Positions 53,098 through 62,182 of a stretch of DNA of 64,000 bases are shown here, piece after piece. Each line of letters begins with the position of its first letter. Within the stretch, counting starts at the first letter, position 1. The position numbers and the translations under genes are program-made. The notes under the pieces are model-generated. The model ran no database searches. It was not told the origin of the DNA and saw only the letters and a list, made by a program, of their open reading frames with translations. The DNA is from Haloflavibacter putidus (GTDB lineage Bacteria; Bacteroidota; Bacteroidia; Flavobacteriales; Flavobacteriaceae), in the NCBI RefSeq assembly GCF_006546625.1, contig NZ_VIAR01000012.1:1-64000 (forward strand), in the 5' to 3' direction.

Positions 53098-53665
53098 GCT
53101 GCTACCATTTATTTTATCACTTGTTTTCTGTTGCTCTTTGCTTGCACAAGAACGGGACACGTTAACGGTTAAAAACCGAAACAGTATACCTTCCGAAAAA
53201 CTTCAGCAAAAAGAAGTCTACAACCCATTATCTCCTGCAAAAGCTGCATTTTATTCGGCTGTTTTACCCGGCTTAGGACAAGCTTATAATGGTAGTTACT
53301 GGAAAATACCTTTGGTATATGGCGCTTTGGGAGCAGGAGTTTACTTTATTGTAGACAATAATAACGAGTATCACCGTTACCGCGATGCTTATAAGCGCAG
53401 ATTGGCTGGTTACGAAGACGACGAATTTATGGGAGTTTTATCTACCAAATCTCTAATAGAAGCACAAAAGCAATTTAGGCGCAACAAAGAATTGTCTATG
53501 CTTATTACAGTAGGCATATATGTGCTTAATATTATTGAAGCAAATGTAGATGCACACTTAAGTCAGTTTAACGTAAGTGAAGATTTATCGTTTGAACCAA
53601 ATATGGAGTTTGACGAAATTTCCGGCAGCGCTAACTACGGTTTAGTATTTAAATTAAAATTATAA
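53087..53665 (+). CDS. DUF5683 family membrane/exported protein
   Basis: Protein of 192 residues that starts with GTG at 53087 (a TTG two codons earlier is an alternative), overlapping parB by 11 bp. Signal-like N terminus (LLPFILSLVFCCSLLAQ) and one or two further hydrophobic stretches, VLPGLGQAYNGSYWKIPLVYG and ITVGIYVLNIIEANVDAHL. The pattern is typical of DUF5683, a Bacteroidota family regularly found between parB and dapB. No function is known. The tight packing suggests co-expression with par and dapB genes. Confidence 0.8.
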   Translation: MNNKLLPFILSLVFCCSLLAQERDTLTVKNRNSIPSEKLQQKEVYNPLSPAKAAFYSAVLPGLGQAYNGSYWKIPLVYGALGAGVYFIVDNNNEYHRYRDAYKRRLAGYEDDEFMGVLSTKSLIEAQKQFRRNKELSMLITVGIYVLNIIEANVDAHLSQFNVSEDLSFEPNMEFDEISGSANYGLVFKLKL

Positions 53666-53670
53666 ATAAG

Positions 53671-54390
53671 ATGAATATTGCAATTCTGGGCTACGGCAAA
53701 ATGGGAAAAACAATAGAAAAGATTGCAATAGACCGAGGTCATACAATTGTTTGCCGTTTAGACAACACTCCCAAAAAAGAAGATTTGGCCAAAGCAGATT
53801 GCGCTATAGAGTTTAGCGTTCCAGAAGCAGCTTTTGCCAATCTAAAAGCCTGTTTTAAAAACGCAGTACCGGCGGTTTCTGGTACAACAGGTTGGCTAGA
53901 CAATTATGAAGAAGCCACAAAACTTTGTGAAGAGAATGAAACCGGCTTTATCTACGCTTCTAACTTTAGTTTAGGAGTTAATCTATTTTTTCATCTAAAT
54001 AAGCAACTTGCCAAAATGATGAAAAATTTTGAGCAATATAATCCGGGTATAGAAGAAACGCATCATACCCAAAAAGCAGATAAACCAAGCGGTACTGCTA
54101 TTAGCTTAGCGGAAGATATTATGGCAGAAACCAATCTCAAAAATTGGAAATTGTATGAAAAAATGCCACAAAAAACCCAAGAAAACTTACCGGTTGTGGC
54201 TAAACGCGAGCCAGATGTTTTTGGTGTTCATACGGTAGCTTACCACTCTCAATTAGACACAATAGAAATTAAACACGAAGCACATTCTCGAGAAGGCTTT
54301 GCTTTGGGCGCAGTTATTGCTGCCGAATATTTAAAGGACAAAAAAGGTATTTATACGATGAAAGACGTTTTGGGGTTGCAAGAACTCTAA
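53671..54390 (+). CDS. dapB: 4-hydroxy-tetrahydrodipicolinate reductase
   Basis: Enzyme of 239 residues for the second committed step of lysine/diaminopimelate synthesis. NAD(P)-binding ILGYGKMGKTIEKIA at the N terminus, then SGTTGW and SNFSLGVNLFF, and the catalytic and substrate segment EETHHTQKADKPSGTAI with the His-His pair and Lys. Cytosolic tetramer. Slightly shorter than Escherichia coli DapB (273), as is usual in Bacteroidota. It follows the DUF5683 gene by 5 bp. Confidence 0.94.
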   Translation: MNIAILGYGKMGKTIEKIAIDRGHTIVCRLDNTPKKEDLAKADCAIEFSVPEAAFANLKACFKNAVPAVSGTTGWLDNYEEATKLCEENETGFIYASNFSLGVNLFFHLNKQLAKMMKNFEQYNPGIEETHHTQKADKPSGTAISLAEDIMAETNLKNWKLYEKMPQKTQENLPVVAKREPDVFGVHTVAYHSQLDTIEIKHEAHSREGFALGAVIAAEYLKDKKGIYTMKDVLGLQEL

Positions 54391-54422
54391 GCCATAAAAC
54401 ATCACGATAAAAATAAATTAGC

Positions 54423-55997
54423 ATGACAATCACACAATGGATTATATTTTTCTTCCTAATTCAAGTTATTCATTTTTTAGGAACTTGGAAACTCTATAAA
54501 AAAGCAGGCAGAAAACCTTGGGAAGCAATAATTCCCGTATACAATGCGGTAGTTTTAATGAAAATTATAAACAGACCGTGGTGGTGGACAATCTTACTCT
54601 TTGTACCTATTGTAAACCTTATTATGTTTCCGGTTATTTGGGTAGAAACTGCTCGTAGTTTTGGCAAACATAAAGTTATAGATACCTGGTTAGCCGTTTT
54701 ATCGCTTGGGTTTTATTTATATTATTTAAATTATACTACAGAAGTAAATTATATAGAAGACAGAAGCTTAAAGCCTCGCACAGAAGTTGGCGAGTGGGTA
54801 AGCTCTATTTTATTTGCTGTGGTTGCTGCAACTATTGTACATACTTATTTTGTTCAGCCTTTTACTATTCCTACTTCCTCATTAGAAAAAACACTTTTAG
54901 TAGGCGATTTTCTTTTTGTAAGTAAATTAAATTATGGCGCGCGTACACCACAAACAACGGTAGCATTTCCAATGGTGCACGATACAATACCTATTATCAA
55001 TACAAAATCTTATACCAATTGGCCGCAACTCCCCTACTTTAGACTTCCCGGTTTTGAAGAGGTAGAACGCAACGATATTGTGGTATTTAATTGGCCGGTA
55101 GATACCGTACAGAAGTTTTTTGACAAATCTGGAAAAGGTTTTATAAAACCTATAGACAAAAAATCTAATTATGTAAAACGTGCTGTAGGTTTACCCGGCG
55201 ATTCTCTTTCTATTAAAGATGGTAAAATACACATAAACAACCAACAATTGGAACTTCCCGAAAGGGCAAAACCACAATATTCTTATATTGTAGAAGGCAA
55301 AGGCCAAGGTTTTGATTTAAGATATTTGTATAAAAGGTACGATATTACAGGAGCAGTTGGCTGGGCAAATAAAGAAAACCGACAGTATTATTTTAGCGCG
55401 TTGAGTGATGAAGCTGTAAAAAACTTTAAGAGCCACCCTAATGTAAAATCTATTACTCGGGTTATCAATCCAGAAGGAAATAGAGAAGCGCAAATTTTTC
55501 CTAGTAGTAAACTCGTTAATTGGAATGCAGATAATTTTGGATCTTTATACATTCCGCAGCAAGGAAAATCTGTTAAAATAACTATAGAAACCCTTCCATT
55601 CTACCGTCGAATAATTGAAGTTTATGAAGGTAGGGAAATGAATATTGACAATGAGATTAATGTTGAGGGAAATCAAGTACTACTTAACGGAAAATCTCTG
55701 GAACAATATACATTTAAACAAAATTATTACTTTATGATGGGAGATAACCGTCATAATAGTGAAGATAGCAGATATTGGGGTTATGTGCCGGAAAATCATA
55801 TTGTAGGAAAACCCGTTTTTATCTGGATGAGTTGGGATAGCAATGGCGAAGGCTTTTTTGATAAAATACGTTGGGAACGTCTGTTTACAACGGTTGGCGG
55901 CGAAGGCAAGCCGGTTTCCTATTTCTTTTATTTCCTTATTGCAGTAGTTATTGCTATTGCTTTTAGCTTCTTTAAAAAACGTAGAAAAAAAGAATAA
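54423..55997 (+). CDS. lepB: Signal peptidase I with N-terminal DUF5684-like membrane domain
   Basis: Protease of 524 residues, about 200 longer than typical LepB. Residues about 1-105 form an extra membrane domain (several helices, KLYKKAGRKPWEAIIPVYN) resembling DUF5684. Residues from about 125 are signal peptidase I: a TM helix, PTSSLEKTLLVGD with nucleophile Ser at about 152-153, KRAVGLPGDSL with general-base Lys252, and GDNRHNSEDSRYWG. A large insert (about 180-245 and 290-390) divides the catalytic boxes, a known Bacteroidota feature. Ends with a C-terminal TM helix and a KKRRKKE tail. It removes leader peptides on the periplasmic side. Confidence 0.88.
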   Translation: MTITQWIIFFFLIQVIHFLGTWKLYKKAGRKPWEAIIPVYNAVVLMKIINRPWWWTILLFVPIVNLIMFPVIWVETARSFGKHKVIDTWLAVLSLGFYLYYLNYTTEVNYIEDRSLKPRTEVGEWVSSILFAVVAATIVHTYFVQPFTIPTSSLEKTLLVGDFLFVSKLNYGARTPQTTVAFPMVHDTIPIINTKSYTNWPQLPYFRLPGFEEVERNDIVVFNWPVDTVQKFFDKSGKGFIKPIDKKSNYVKRAVGLPGDSLSIKDGKIHINNQQLELPERAKPQYSYIVEGKGQGFDLRYLYKRYDITGAVGWANKENRQYYFSALSDEAVKNFKSHPNVKSITRVINPEGNREAQIFPSSKLVNWNADNFGSLYIPQQGKSVKITIETLPFYRRIIEVYEGREMNIDNEINVEGNQVLLNGKSLEQYTFKQNYYFMMGDNRHNSEDSRYWGYVPENHIVGKPVFIWMSWDSNGEGFFDKIRWERLFTTVGGEGKPVSYFFYFLIAVVIAIAFSFFKKRRKKE

Positions 55998-56001
55998 AAT
56001 A

Positions 56002-56652
56002 ATGCACGAATCGGTTTTATTTCATCCTGCTTATTTTGGCTCTGTTTTGCAGTTTTCTGTTTTAAGTCAAAATAATAATTGGGTTTTGGAAGAACAAGAT
56101 AATTACCAAAAACAAACCTACCGCAACCGGCAATATATTTATGGAGCTAACGGCAAATTGCTTTTAAACATACCGGTAAAACACGGTAAATCTAAGCGCG
56201 GACACCAAAAATATAAAGAAGTAGAAATAGAAAATCAATTTACTTGGCAAGATAACCACTGGAAATCTTTACAAACGGCTTATCGTACTTCTCCTTTTTT
56301 CGAATTTTATGAAGATGATTTTGTACCGCTTTATAAAAAACAATTCAAATATCTATTCGATTTTAATTTGAATTGTATGGAAGTGGTTTGTGAGTGTTTA
56401 GAGTTGCCGTTTTCCTACAAAACAACAGAAAATTATCAATTACCCGGCGAAACCGCTACAACCGTAAAAGATTATCGTAAACTAGCAAATGCTAAAAAAG
56501 GATTCAACTTTTCGCAAGACGAATACAACCAGGTTTTTGAAGAAAAACACGGATTTTTAAAAAATTTATCGGTGGTAGATTTACTTTTTAACAAAGGTCC
56601 CGAAACACTTACTTACTTAGAACAACAAGATTTATCGGGTTTGCAGCTTTAG
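56002..56652 (+). CDS. WbqC-like family protein
   Basis: Protein of 216 residues in the WbqC family (PF08889), whose members occur in polysaccharide loci and in flavobacterial housekeeping clusters. Recognisable parts: HPAYFGSVLQFSVLSQ, QTYRNRQYIYGANGKL and TYRKL-like LRK motifs, plus the HWKSLQTAYRTSPFFEFYEDD region common to the family. No reaction is proven. The ATG at 56002, 4 bp after lepB, is preferred over an in-frame upstream start inside lepB. Its last 21 bp overlap the convergent endonuclease-family gene. Confidence 0.75.
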   Translation: MHESVLFHPAYFGSVLQFSVLSQNNNWVLEEQDNYQKQTYRNRQYIYGANGKLLLNIPVKHGKSKRGHQKYKEVEIENQFTWQDNHWKSLQTAYRTSPFFEFYEDDFVPLYKKQFKYLFDFNLNCMEVVCECLELPFSYKTTENYQLPGETATTVKDYRKLANAKKGFNFSQDEYNQVFEEKHGFLKNLSVVDLLFNKGPETLTYLEQQDLSGLQL

Positions 56653-57672
56653 ACGCGTCATTATAGGATAATGGTCGGAGAGTTGAATGTTGTAATTCTT
56701 AAAAGCTTTTATTTCAAAATCTGGTTCTACTAGCACTACATCAATCCGTAAAGGAATAAAATCAAAAACAAAGGTTTTACCAAAACCTTTTCCGGCTACT
56801 TTAAAAGCATCTAAAAAACCTTCGGAAATTTTTTGGTACACATAACTAAAGGCCGAATTGTTTAAATCTCCCGCAATTATGGTTTTATAGGGGGTTTGCT
56901 TTACCTCTTTTAATAAAGTTTCGGTTTGTAATTGTTGTTTCCTAAAACTTTGGCCAACACGGGTTATAAGCTTTTCGCTGTCTTCTTTTTGCAATTCGCT
57001 AACGCTCGGGTCTATTTTTAAGCTTTCTAAATGTATATTAAAAACACGAATCGTATCGGCTCCTACTTTTAAATCGGCATAAATTACGTTGTTGTACGTG
57101 TTCGGAAAATTTAAATCGCCTTTATTGATAATGGGAAATTTAGAAAATATAGCTTGCCCAAATTTTGAGTTAGCAGTTTTATGTTTTTTAAACGCTTTGT
57201 ACTGATAAGGATAATCTGAAAAATCTACCGCTTCTTTTTGGTAATAATCTTGAATACAAACAATATCTGGCGACTCTTTTTTTATGAAATTAATAATGCT
57301 TTGCGGAACAGTATCGTTTTTTATCCATTGAAAGCGGTTAAACTGCCTCACATTATAACTCATTAAACTAAAATCTTCGGGCGCGTTATCTTTATTTACT
57401 TCCGGTGAAAACCGATATAAAGAAAGCAAATGATTAAAACCGAGCAGTAACACTAAAAAAGAAAGCAAGAATTGTATTTTTAATTTGATAATCCAATACA
57501 ATAAAAAAGCAAGATTAATCACCAACAAAATAGGTATTCCTAAATTTAAAATAGAAAGAAAAGGAAAAGTTTCCGGCGGGATGTAAGGCAAAACATAGCC
57601 CAACAATAAAGCGGTAGCAAAAAGCGAATTGACTATAAAAACAAGTTTATCAAAAAATCGCAGCTTTCCCAT
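56632..57672 (-). CDS. Endonuclease/exonuclease/phosphatase family membrane protein
   Basis: Protein of 346 residues with three N-terminal TM helices (about 8-90) and a C-terminal EEP domain (about 100-346). Catalytic markers: FSLMSYNVRQFNR (Asn), DIVCIQDYY, FNIHLESL, IAGDLNNSAFS (Asp/Asn) and the final LSDHYPIMTRL (Asp-His pair). The EEP domain would face the periplasm or outside. Substrate not known: could be nucleic acid, inositol phosphate or lipid. It starts 5 bp after the rhomboid gene above and belongs to a minus-strand cluster ending here. Confidence 0.82.
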   Translation of the reverse strand: MGKLRFFDKLVFIVNSLFATALLLGYVLPYIPPETFPFLSILNLGIPILLVINLAFLLYWIIKLKIQFLLSFLVLLLGFNHLLSLYRFSPEVNKDNAPEDFSLMSYNVRQFNRFQWIKNDTVPQSIINFIKKESPDIVCIQDYYQKEAVDFSDYPYQYKAFKKHKTANSKFGQAIFSKFPIINKGDLNFPNTYNNVIYADLKVGADTIRVFNIHLESLKIDPSVSELQKEDSEKLITRVGQSFRKQQLQTETLLKEVKQTPYKTIIAGDLNNSAFSYVYQKISEGFLDAFKVAGKGFGKTFVFDFIPLRIDVVLVEPDFEIKAFKNYNIQLSDHYPIMTRLKLQTR

Positions 57673-57677
57673 TGCAA

Positions 57678-58586
57678 CTATTCTTTCCCGGCATTAAACA
57701 GGTATTCTTTTTCTGATTTGCTTAAACTTTCGTAACCGTTTTTGCTTATTTTATCTAAAATAGCATCTATTTTTTGCTGTTTTACATCTTTAGAATCTTT
57801 GGTATAAGCAGAAGATTTACTGCTTTTACTACATTGTTTTTTCTCCTTTTTATTTTTATAAACCGTTTTAAGCGGACTTTTTTTACTGGGCGTAAAAAGC
57901 CCCACAAACCAGTCCATTATTTTTTCCCACCACTCGCCAATATCGTTTCCTTTTGCCAATTGTTTGGTATATAAATAGCCTAAACCGGCGCCACCCAAAT
58001 GCGCCAAATGTCCGCCGGGATTTCCCATAGGAATTTGTATAACATCCAAAACCACCAAGAAAGCGGCTATCCACCAGAGTTTTATGTTTCCTATAATTAA
58101 TAAACGTACTTGCATATTTGGCGCTTGTGTTGCCACCCCTACCAAAATAGCCATTACCGCGGCAGATGCACCAATTAAATACGATCTTCCCAAACCTTGA
58201 AAAACCGGAAAGAGATTATAGCTAAGCATATAAATTAAAGCGCCAAAAATGGCTCCTAAAAAGTAATAATTCAGTAAACGCTTACTGGAAAAATACGTTA
58301 AAAACAGCCTACCCGAAAAATAAAGGATTATCATATTAGACAAAATATGCCAAATCCCGGCGTGTAAAAATGCGTAGGTAATAATAGTCCAGGGTTTAAA
58401 GGCTAACTCGGTTAATTCTTTAGGGAAAACCAACCAGTCTAATAAAAAATTAGCGGGCAGTTTAAACAAGAAGCTTATGGTTTCTAACAAAAATACCAGC
58501 ACAAAAGCAATTACATTAACTGCAATTAATTTTTCGACCACGCCGGCCATGCTGTATTTGTATTGTAAACGCTGTTTAAAATCCAT
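57678..58586 (-). CDS. Rhomboid family intramembrane serine protease (variant, with C-terminal tail)
   Basis: Membrane protein of 302 residues with six or so helices. Catalytic Ser in LIGASAAVMAIL, where the usual Gly after Ser (GxSG) is Ala, and catalytic His in HLAHLGGAGLGYLY. The C terminus beyond about 215 is a cytoplasmic Lys/Ser-rich tail with a DAILDKISKNGYESLS segment (DUF6576-like). ATG at 58586 overlaps the upstream rhomboid stop as TAATG, indicating translational coupling; a GTG nine bases earlier is the alternative. Probably active, substrate unknown. Confidence 0.82.
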   Translation of the reverse strand: MDFKQRLQYKYSMAGVVEKLIAVNVIAFVLVFLLETISFLFKLPANFLLDWLVFPKELTELAFKPWTIITYAFLHAGIWHILSNMIILYFSGRLFLTYFSSKRLLNYYFLGAIFGALIYMLSYNLFPVFQGLGRSYLIGASAAVMAILVGVATQAPNMQVRLLIIGNIKLWWIAAFLVVLDVIQIPMGNPGGHLAHLGGAGLGYLYTKQLAKGNDIGEWWEKIMDWFVGLFTPSKKSPLKTVYKNKKEKKQCSKSSKSSAYTKDSKDVKQQKIDAILDKISKNGYESLSKSEKEYLFNAGKE

Positions 58587-59338
58587 TAATTCCACCTGTT
58601 TTGGTTAAACTGATTTTTCTTCCAATACCACATGGTGATAAAACCAATTATTGCGCCGCCAATATGCGCCCAATAGGCCGTGTTAGAAGGTCCTAAAAGG
58701 GTTACTCCGGTTAAAGCCGAATATACATTTATCGCAAAATAACCACCAATTAAATACTTCGCTTTAATAGGAATTGGAATAAACATAATATACAACGGCA
58801 AATTAGGATAAATAATGGTAAAAGCCGCCAAAACCCCAAAAATTGCTCCAGATGCGCCAACCATTGGGTCTTTATAAGTACTAATCAACTGCTCCGTGGT
58901 TTCTCGCGGAATTACGTTATAAAAATTATATCTCCCATTAGAAGAGAGTTCAGATAACATGTTTTGCATTTCTTGCGGACTAAATCCGGCATCTATATAG
59001 GCCTGATAAGCAGATTGGAAGTTTACGTAACTAAACAATACTTGCAATCCGGCGGCCCCCAATCCTGCCGAAAAATAGAGAAACAAAAACCGGTTCTGCC
59101 CAATAGATTGCTCTAATAAACTACCAAACATATACAAGGCAAACATATTGAATATAATATGGCCGAAACCACCGTGCATAAACATATGCGTCACCACTTG
59201 CCAGATACCAAAATTGTCGTTTTCAGGAAACCAAAGGGCAAGCAATTTATAGGCATAACCTCCTAAAAACAAACTCCCAATAAAGAATAAAATATTAGCA
59301 ATTAATAATACTTTTACCGTTTCTGTTATTCTTCCCAT
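58586..59338 (-). CDS. Rhomboid family intramembrane serine protease
   Basis: Six-helix membrane protease of 250 residues. The catalytic dyad is visible: Ser in VGASGAIFGVLAAF and His in YWAHIGGAIIGFI; HMFMHGGFGHIIFNM supplies the loop-1 and helix-2 His/Asn residues. An insert of about 45 residues (about 115-160) lies between helices. It cuts transmembrane proteins within the membrane. Directly downstream of mutL (start adjacent to the mutL stop) and coupled to a second rhomboid, forming a paralogous pair. Confidence 0.9.
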   Translation of the reverse strand: MGRITETVKVLLIANILFFIGSLFLGGYAYKLLALWFPENDNFGIWQVVTHMFMHGGFGHIIFNMFALYMFGSLLEQSIGQNRFLFLYFSAGLGAAGLQVLFSYVNFQSAYQAYIDAGFSPQEMQNMLSELSSNGRYNFYNVIPRETTEQLISTYKDPMVGASGAIFGVLAAFTIIYPNLPLYIMFIPIPIKAKYLIGGYFAINVYSALTGVTLLGPSNTAYWAHIGGAIIGFITMWYWKKNQFNQNRWN

Positions 59339-61192
59339 TTACATAAATTTTTTCTCCAGGTCTTCTGCCGTTTGCGTTATAAAAACGCGTTTGTTAGTAG
59401 GCGTAACATCTGGTTCTTTACAAGCAAAAAGTCCGTTTACTATTGCCATTTGTTCTATTGTATCTAAAAGTGTACCTGCTTTTATTGCCATACTTTTTGC
59501 CAAAGATTTTGCCAAAATGTCTGTTTGTTTAAAGCCGCTGTCGGGTACTTCGTTTTCAAAATCTGCCAACAACTGTTCCAATAAAATAGAAACCTCGCTC
59601 TCTGCAATTAAAGTTGGTATGCCGCTTATTTCTATTTCTTCTTCTTCTATGGCAGAAAACACAAACCCGGTTTGCTCTAAAGAGGCCTGTAACTCTTTTA
59701 GCATTTTTATTTCCTGTTTGTTTAAAGATATCCTTAACGGAAAAAGTAATTGCTGACTAATAGCTGCTTCTACAGTAATATTTTTCAGTAAATCTTCATA
59801 TAAAATGCGGGTATGCGCACGATGTTGATCTATAACAACCATCCCGTTTTTTAACGCACTGATTATGTATTTTTTTTGTAACTGAAAAGTGCGGCCCGAG
59901 CTCGATTGCTTCTCAGAATCAAATAAACTTCCCGTAACCTCTTCACTTTCAAACTCTACTTTAGAAAAATTATCTTCTCCTGTGTTTTTTTCAAAATCTA
60001 CCGAAGTATACAAAGCTTCCCAACTTTTATTTTCTTTTTTGAAGTTAGGCGAAAAATTGCTTTTAGTTCTCGCAATTTTTTCCGTTTCAAACGGATTAAA
60101 ACCTCTGTCTACTTCAATTTCGGGCGTGTTTGCAGATTTTCTCTGAAAATCATACGGCGTATCTAAAGTAGCATCCCTGTCAAAATCTAAAACCGGCGCT
60201 ACATTAAACTGCCCTAAACTATGTTTTATTGCACTTCTTAAAATAGCATAAAGCGCGTGCTCATCGTCAAATTTAATTTCTGTTTTGGTAGGATGTATGT
60301 TTATATCTATACTTTTTGGATCTACTTCCAAAAATAAAAAATACGCCGGATAGTTTTTATCTGCCAATAAACCTTCAAAAGCTGCGCTAACCGCGTGGTT
60401 AAGGTACGGGCTTTTAATAAAGCGTTTATTTACAAAGAAAAATTGCTCTCCCCTACTGCGTTTGGCAAATTCGGGTTTACCAACAAAACCTTCAATTTTT
60501 ACCAAATCTGTTTCTTCTTTTACCGGCACCAGTTTTTCGTTGGTTTTACCGCCGAAGATATTTACAATGCGCTGGCGTTTGTTGCTAGACGGTAACTGAA
60601 AAAGTTCACTACCGTTATGATGCAGCGAAAATGCAATTTGCGAATGCGCCATTGCCACGCGCTGAAACTCGTCTATAATATGCCTGCTTTCTACCGCATC
60701 TGATTTTAAAAAATTTCTACGCGCCGGGATATTATAAAACAAATTCTTTACGTTAATAACCGTGCCTTTTGGGGTAACACAAGCCTCTTGCGATTCTACC
60801 TCGCTGCCTTTTACCTTTATTTGTGTACCAATCTCTTCTGTTTCTGGTTTGCTTTTTAAATCTACGTGTGCAATTGCAGCAATAGACGCCAAAGCCTCTC
60901 CCCGAAAACCTTTGGTTTGCAAAGCAAAAAGATCTTCGGCTAGTTTTATTTTAGAAGTAGCGTGCCGCTCAAAAGACATGCGAGCATCTGTAAAGCTCAT
61001 TCCGCAACCGTTATCAGAAACCTGAATCAAAGTTTTTCCGGCATCTTTAATTAATAAATTGATAGTAGTAGCACCGGCATCTACAGCATTCTCGAGCAGC
61101 TCTTTAACAACAGAAGCCGGACGTTGTACTACTTCTCCGGCTGCAATTTGATTGGCTACGTGATCTGGTAATAATTGAATGATATCTGACAT
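59339..61192 (-). CDS. mutL: DNA mismatch repair protein MutL
   Basis: Protein of 617 residues. The GHKL ATPase domain (about 1-330) shows ANQIAAGEVVQRPASVVKEL, the DNGCGM motif and TKGFRGEALASIAAI, in the MutL order. A variable Ser/Glu-rich linker (about 340-430) leads to the C-terminal dimer domain (about 430-617). The endonuclease motif DQHA(x)2E(x)4E is only partly present (VIDQHRAHTRILYEDLL: Asp-Gln-His-Arg-Ala, Glu later), suggesting an endonuclease-type MutL as in most bacteria lacking MutH. The start overlaps the upstream small gene as TAATG. Confidence 0.94.
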   Translation of the reverse strand: MSDIIQLLPDHVANQIAAGEVVQRPASVVKELLENAVDAGATTINLLIKDAGKTLIQVSDNGCGMSFTDARMSFERHATSKIKLAEDLFALQTKGFRGEALASIAAIAHVDLKSKPETEEIGTQIKVKGSEVESQEACVTPKGTVINVKNLFYNIPARRNFLKSDAVESRHIIDEFQRVAMAHSQIAFSLHHNGSELFQLPSSNKRQRIVNIFGGKTNEKLVPVKEETDLVKIEGFVGKPEFAKRSRGEQFFFVNKRFIKSPYLNHAVSAAFEGLLADKNYPAYFLFLEVDPKSIDINIHPTKTEIKFDDEHALYAILRSAIKHSLGQFNVAPVLDFDRDATLDTPYDFQRKSANTPEIEVDRGFNPFETEKIARTKSNFSPNFKKENKSWEALYTSVDFEKNTGEDNFSKVEFESEEVTGSLFDSEKQSSSGRTFQLQKKYIISALKNGMVVIDQHRAHTRILYEDLLKNITVEAAISQQLLFPLRISLNKQEIKMLKELQASLEQTGFVFSAIEEEEIEISGIPTLIAESEVSILLEQLLADFENEVPDSGFKQTDILAKSLAKSMAIKAGTLLDTIEQMAIVNGLFACKEPDVTPTNKRVFITQTAEDLEKKFM

Positions 61193-61479
61193 TATCTGGT
61201 TAAGAATATTGACAAATCAAAATCTATAATAAATAAAAATAAAAGCACCAAAACGGCAATTATTATTACCAAGCGTTTGTTGGTGTCTTTGTCTCCGGCA
61301 TCTTTTAAATCTGCCCAAGCCATTTTTGCTTTATTTACAATGCCTTTGGTATTGCCGGTGGCTTGCCGGTATTTATCGAATTTATTTTCTATAGAATACG
61401 GATTTCCCCGCCCTTTATCGTCATAATAACGCGGACTATAGCTAAATTTTTTATTCTTTTTTGATTTTAAAAGTCCCAT
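61192..61479 (-). CDS. Small membrane protein next to ribH/mutL
   Basis: Protein of 95 residues starting at ATG 61479. A basic N-terminal part (KSKKNKKFSYSPRYYDDKG) and a single TM helix near the C terminus (LVIIIAVLVLLFLFIIDFDL). Databases often label such flavobacterial proteins by their neighbour (riboflavin synthase beta subunit), but nothing in the sequence supports an enzyme. It overlaps the mutL start by 1-2 bases, so the two are co-translated. Function unknown. Confidence 0.7.
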   Translation of the reverse strand: MGLLKSKKNKKFSYSPRYYDDKGRGNPYSIENKFDKYRQATGNTKGIVNKAKMAWADLKDAGDKDTNKRLVIIIAVLVLLFLFIIDFDLSIFLTR

Positions 61480-61672
61480 AATTTTCCCTGATTTCAAATT
61501 TACTTAAAATCAATAACAATGCCGAAAGCTAGGTATTAAATTTATAAAAAATAATGGGTGGAAAGTGAGGATTGGAAATTTGAAATTTTAGAAATTGGCG
61601 AAGAGAATTCCTAATGTGTAGAGTTTCTTACTAAAAATTCCGCTTTTAGCGTGAAAAGTATGCGCAGCAAAT

Positions 61673-62176
61673 TTATTTATAAAACTTTGCGTCTTTTCGC
61701 AATTGTGCCATTTTAATTGCTGCTACTGCGGCTTCGGCACCTTTATTACCGTGCTTTCCGCCGGAACGATCTTTCGATTGTTGTATGGTATCATCGGTAA
61801 GTACGCAAAAAATAACGGGGATATCATTTTGAATATTTAAATCTTTAATACCTTGGGTTACACCTTCACAAACAAAATCAAAATGTTTGGTTTCCCCTTG
61901 AATTACGTTTCCTACAGCAATAATTGCATCTAGCATTTCAAAACTTTCCTGCATTTTTTTACAGCCGTAAATCAATTCAAAACTTCCTGGAACATTCCAA
62001 CGTACAATATTTTCTTTTAAAACGCCATTTTCTGTTAGCACATCAAAAGCACCTTGAAAAAGATTTTGGGTAATTGTTTCATTCCATTCAGAAACAACAA
62101 TCCCAATCCGAAAATTTTTCGCATTGGGAAGTTTTTCTTTATCGTATTCTGATAAGTTTTTTCCTGCAGTTGCCAT
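61673..62176 (-). CDS. ribH: 6,7-dimethyl-8-ribityllumazine synthase
   Basis: Riboflavin enzyme of 167 residues that condenses 5-amino-6-ribitylaminouracil with dihydroxybutanone phosphate. Motifs: IGIVVSEWNETI (Trp/substrate stack), WNVPGSFELIYGCKKM, AVGNVIQGETKHFDFV with the catalytic His in TKHFDF, and RSGGKHGNKGAEAAVAAI. Typical length for icosahedral lumazine synthases. The next 175 bp (61498-61672) to the small gene hold no gene. The TPR gene lies 6 bp upstream in the same operon. Confidence 0.95.
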   Translation of the reverse strand: MATAGKNLSEYDKEKLPNAKNFRIGIVVSEWNETITQNLFQGAFDVLTENGVLKENIVRWNVPGSFELIYGCKKMQESFEMLDAIIAVGNVIQGETKHFDFVCEGVTQGIKDLNIQNDIPVIFCVLTDDTIQQSKDRSGGKHGNKGAEAAVAAIKMAQLRKDAKFYK

Positions 62177-62182
62177 AGTTAT

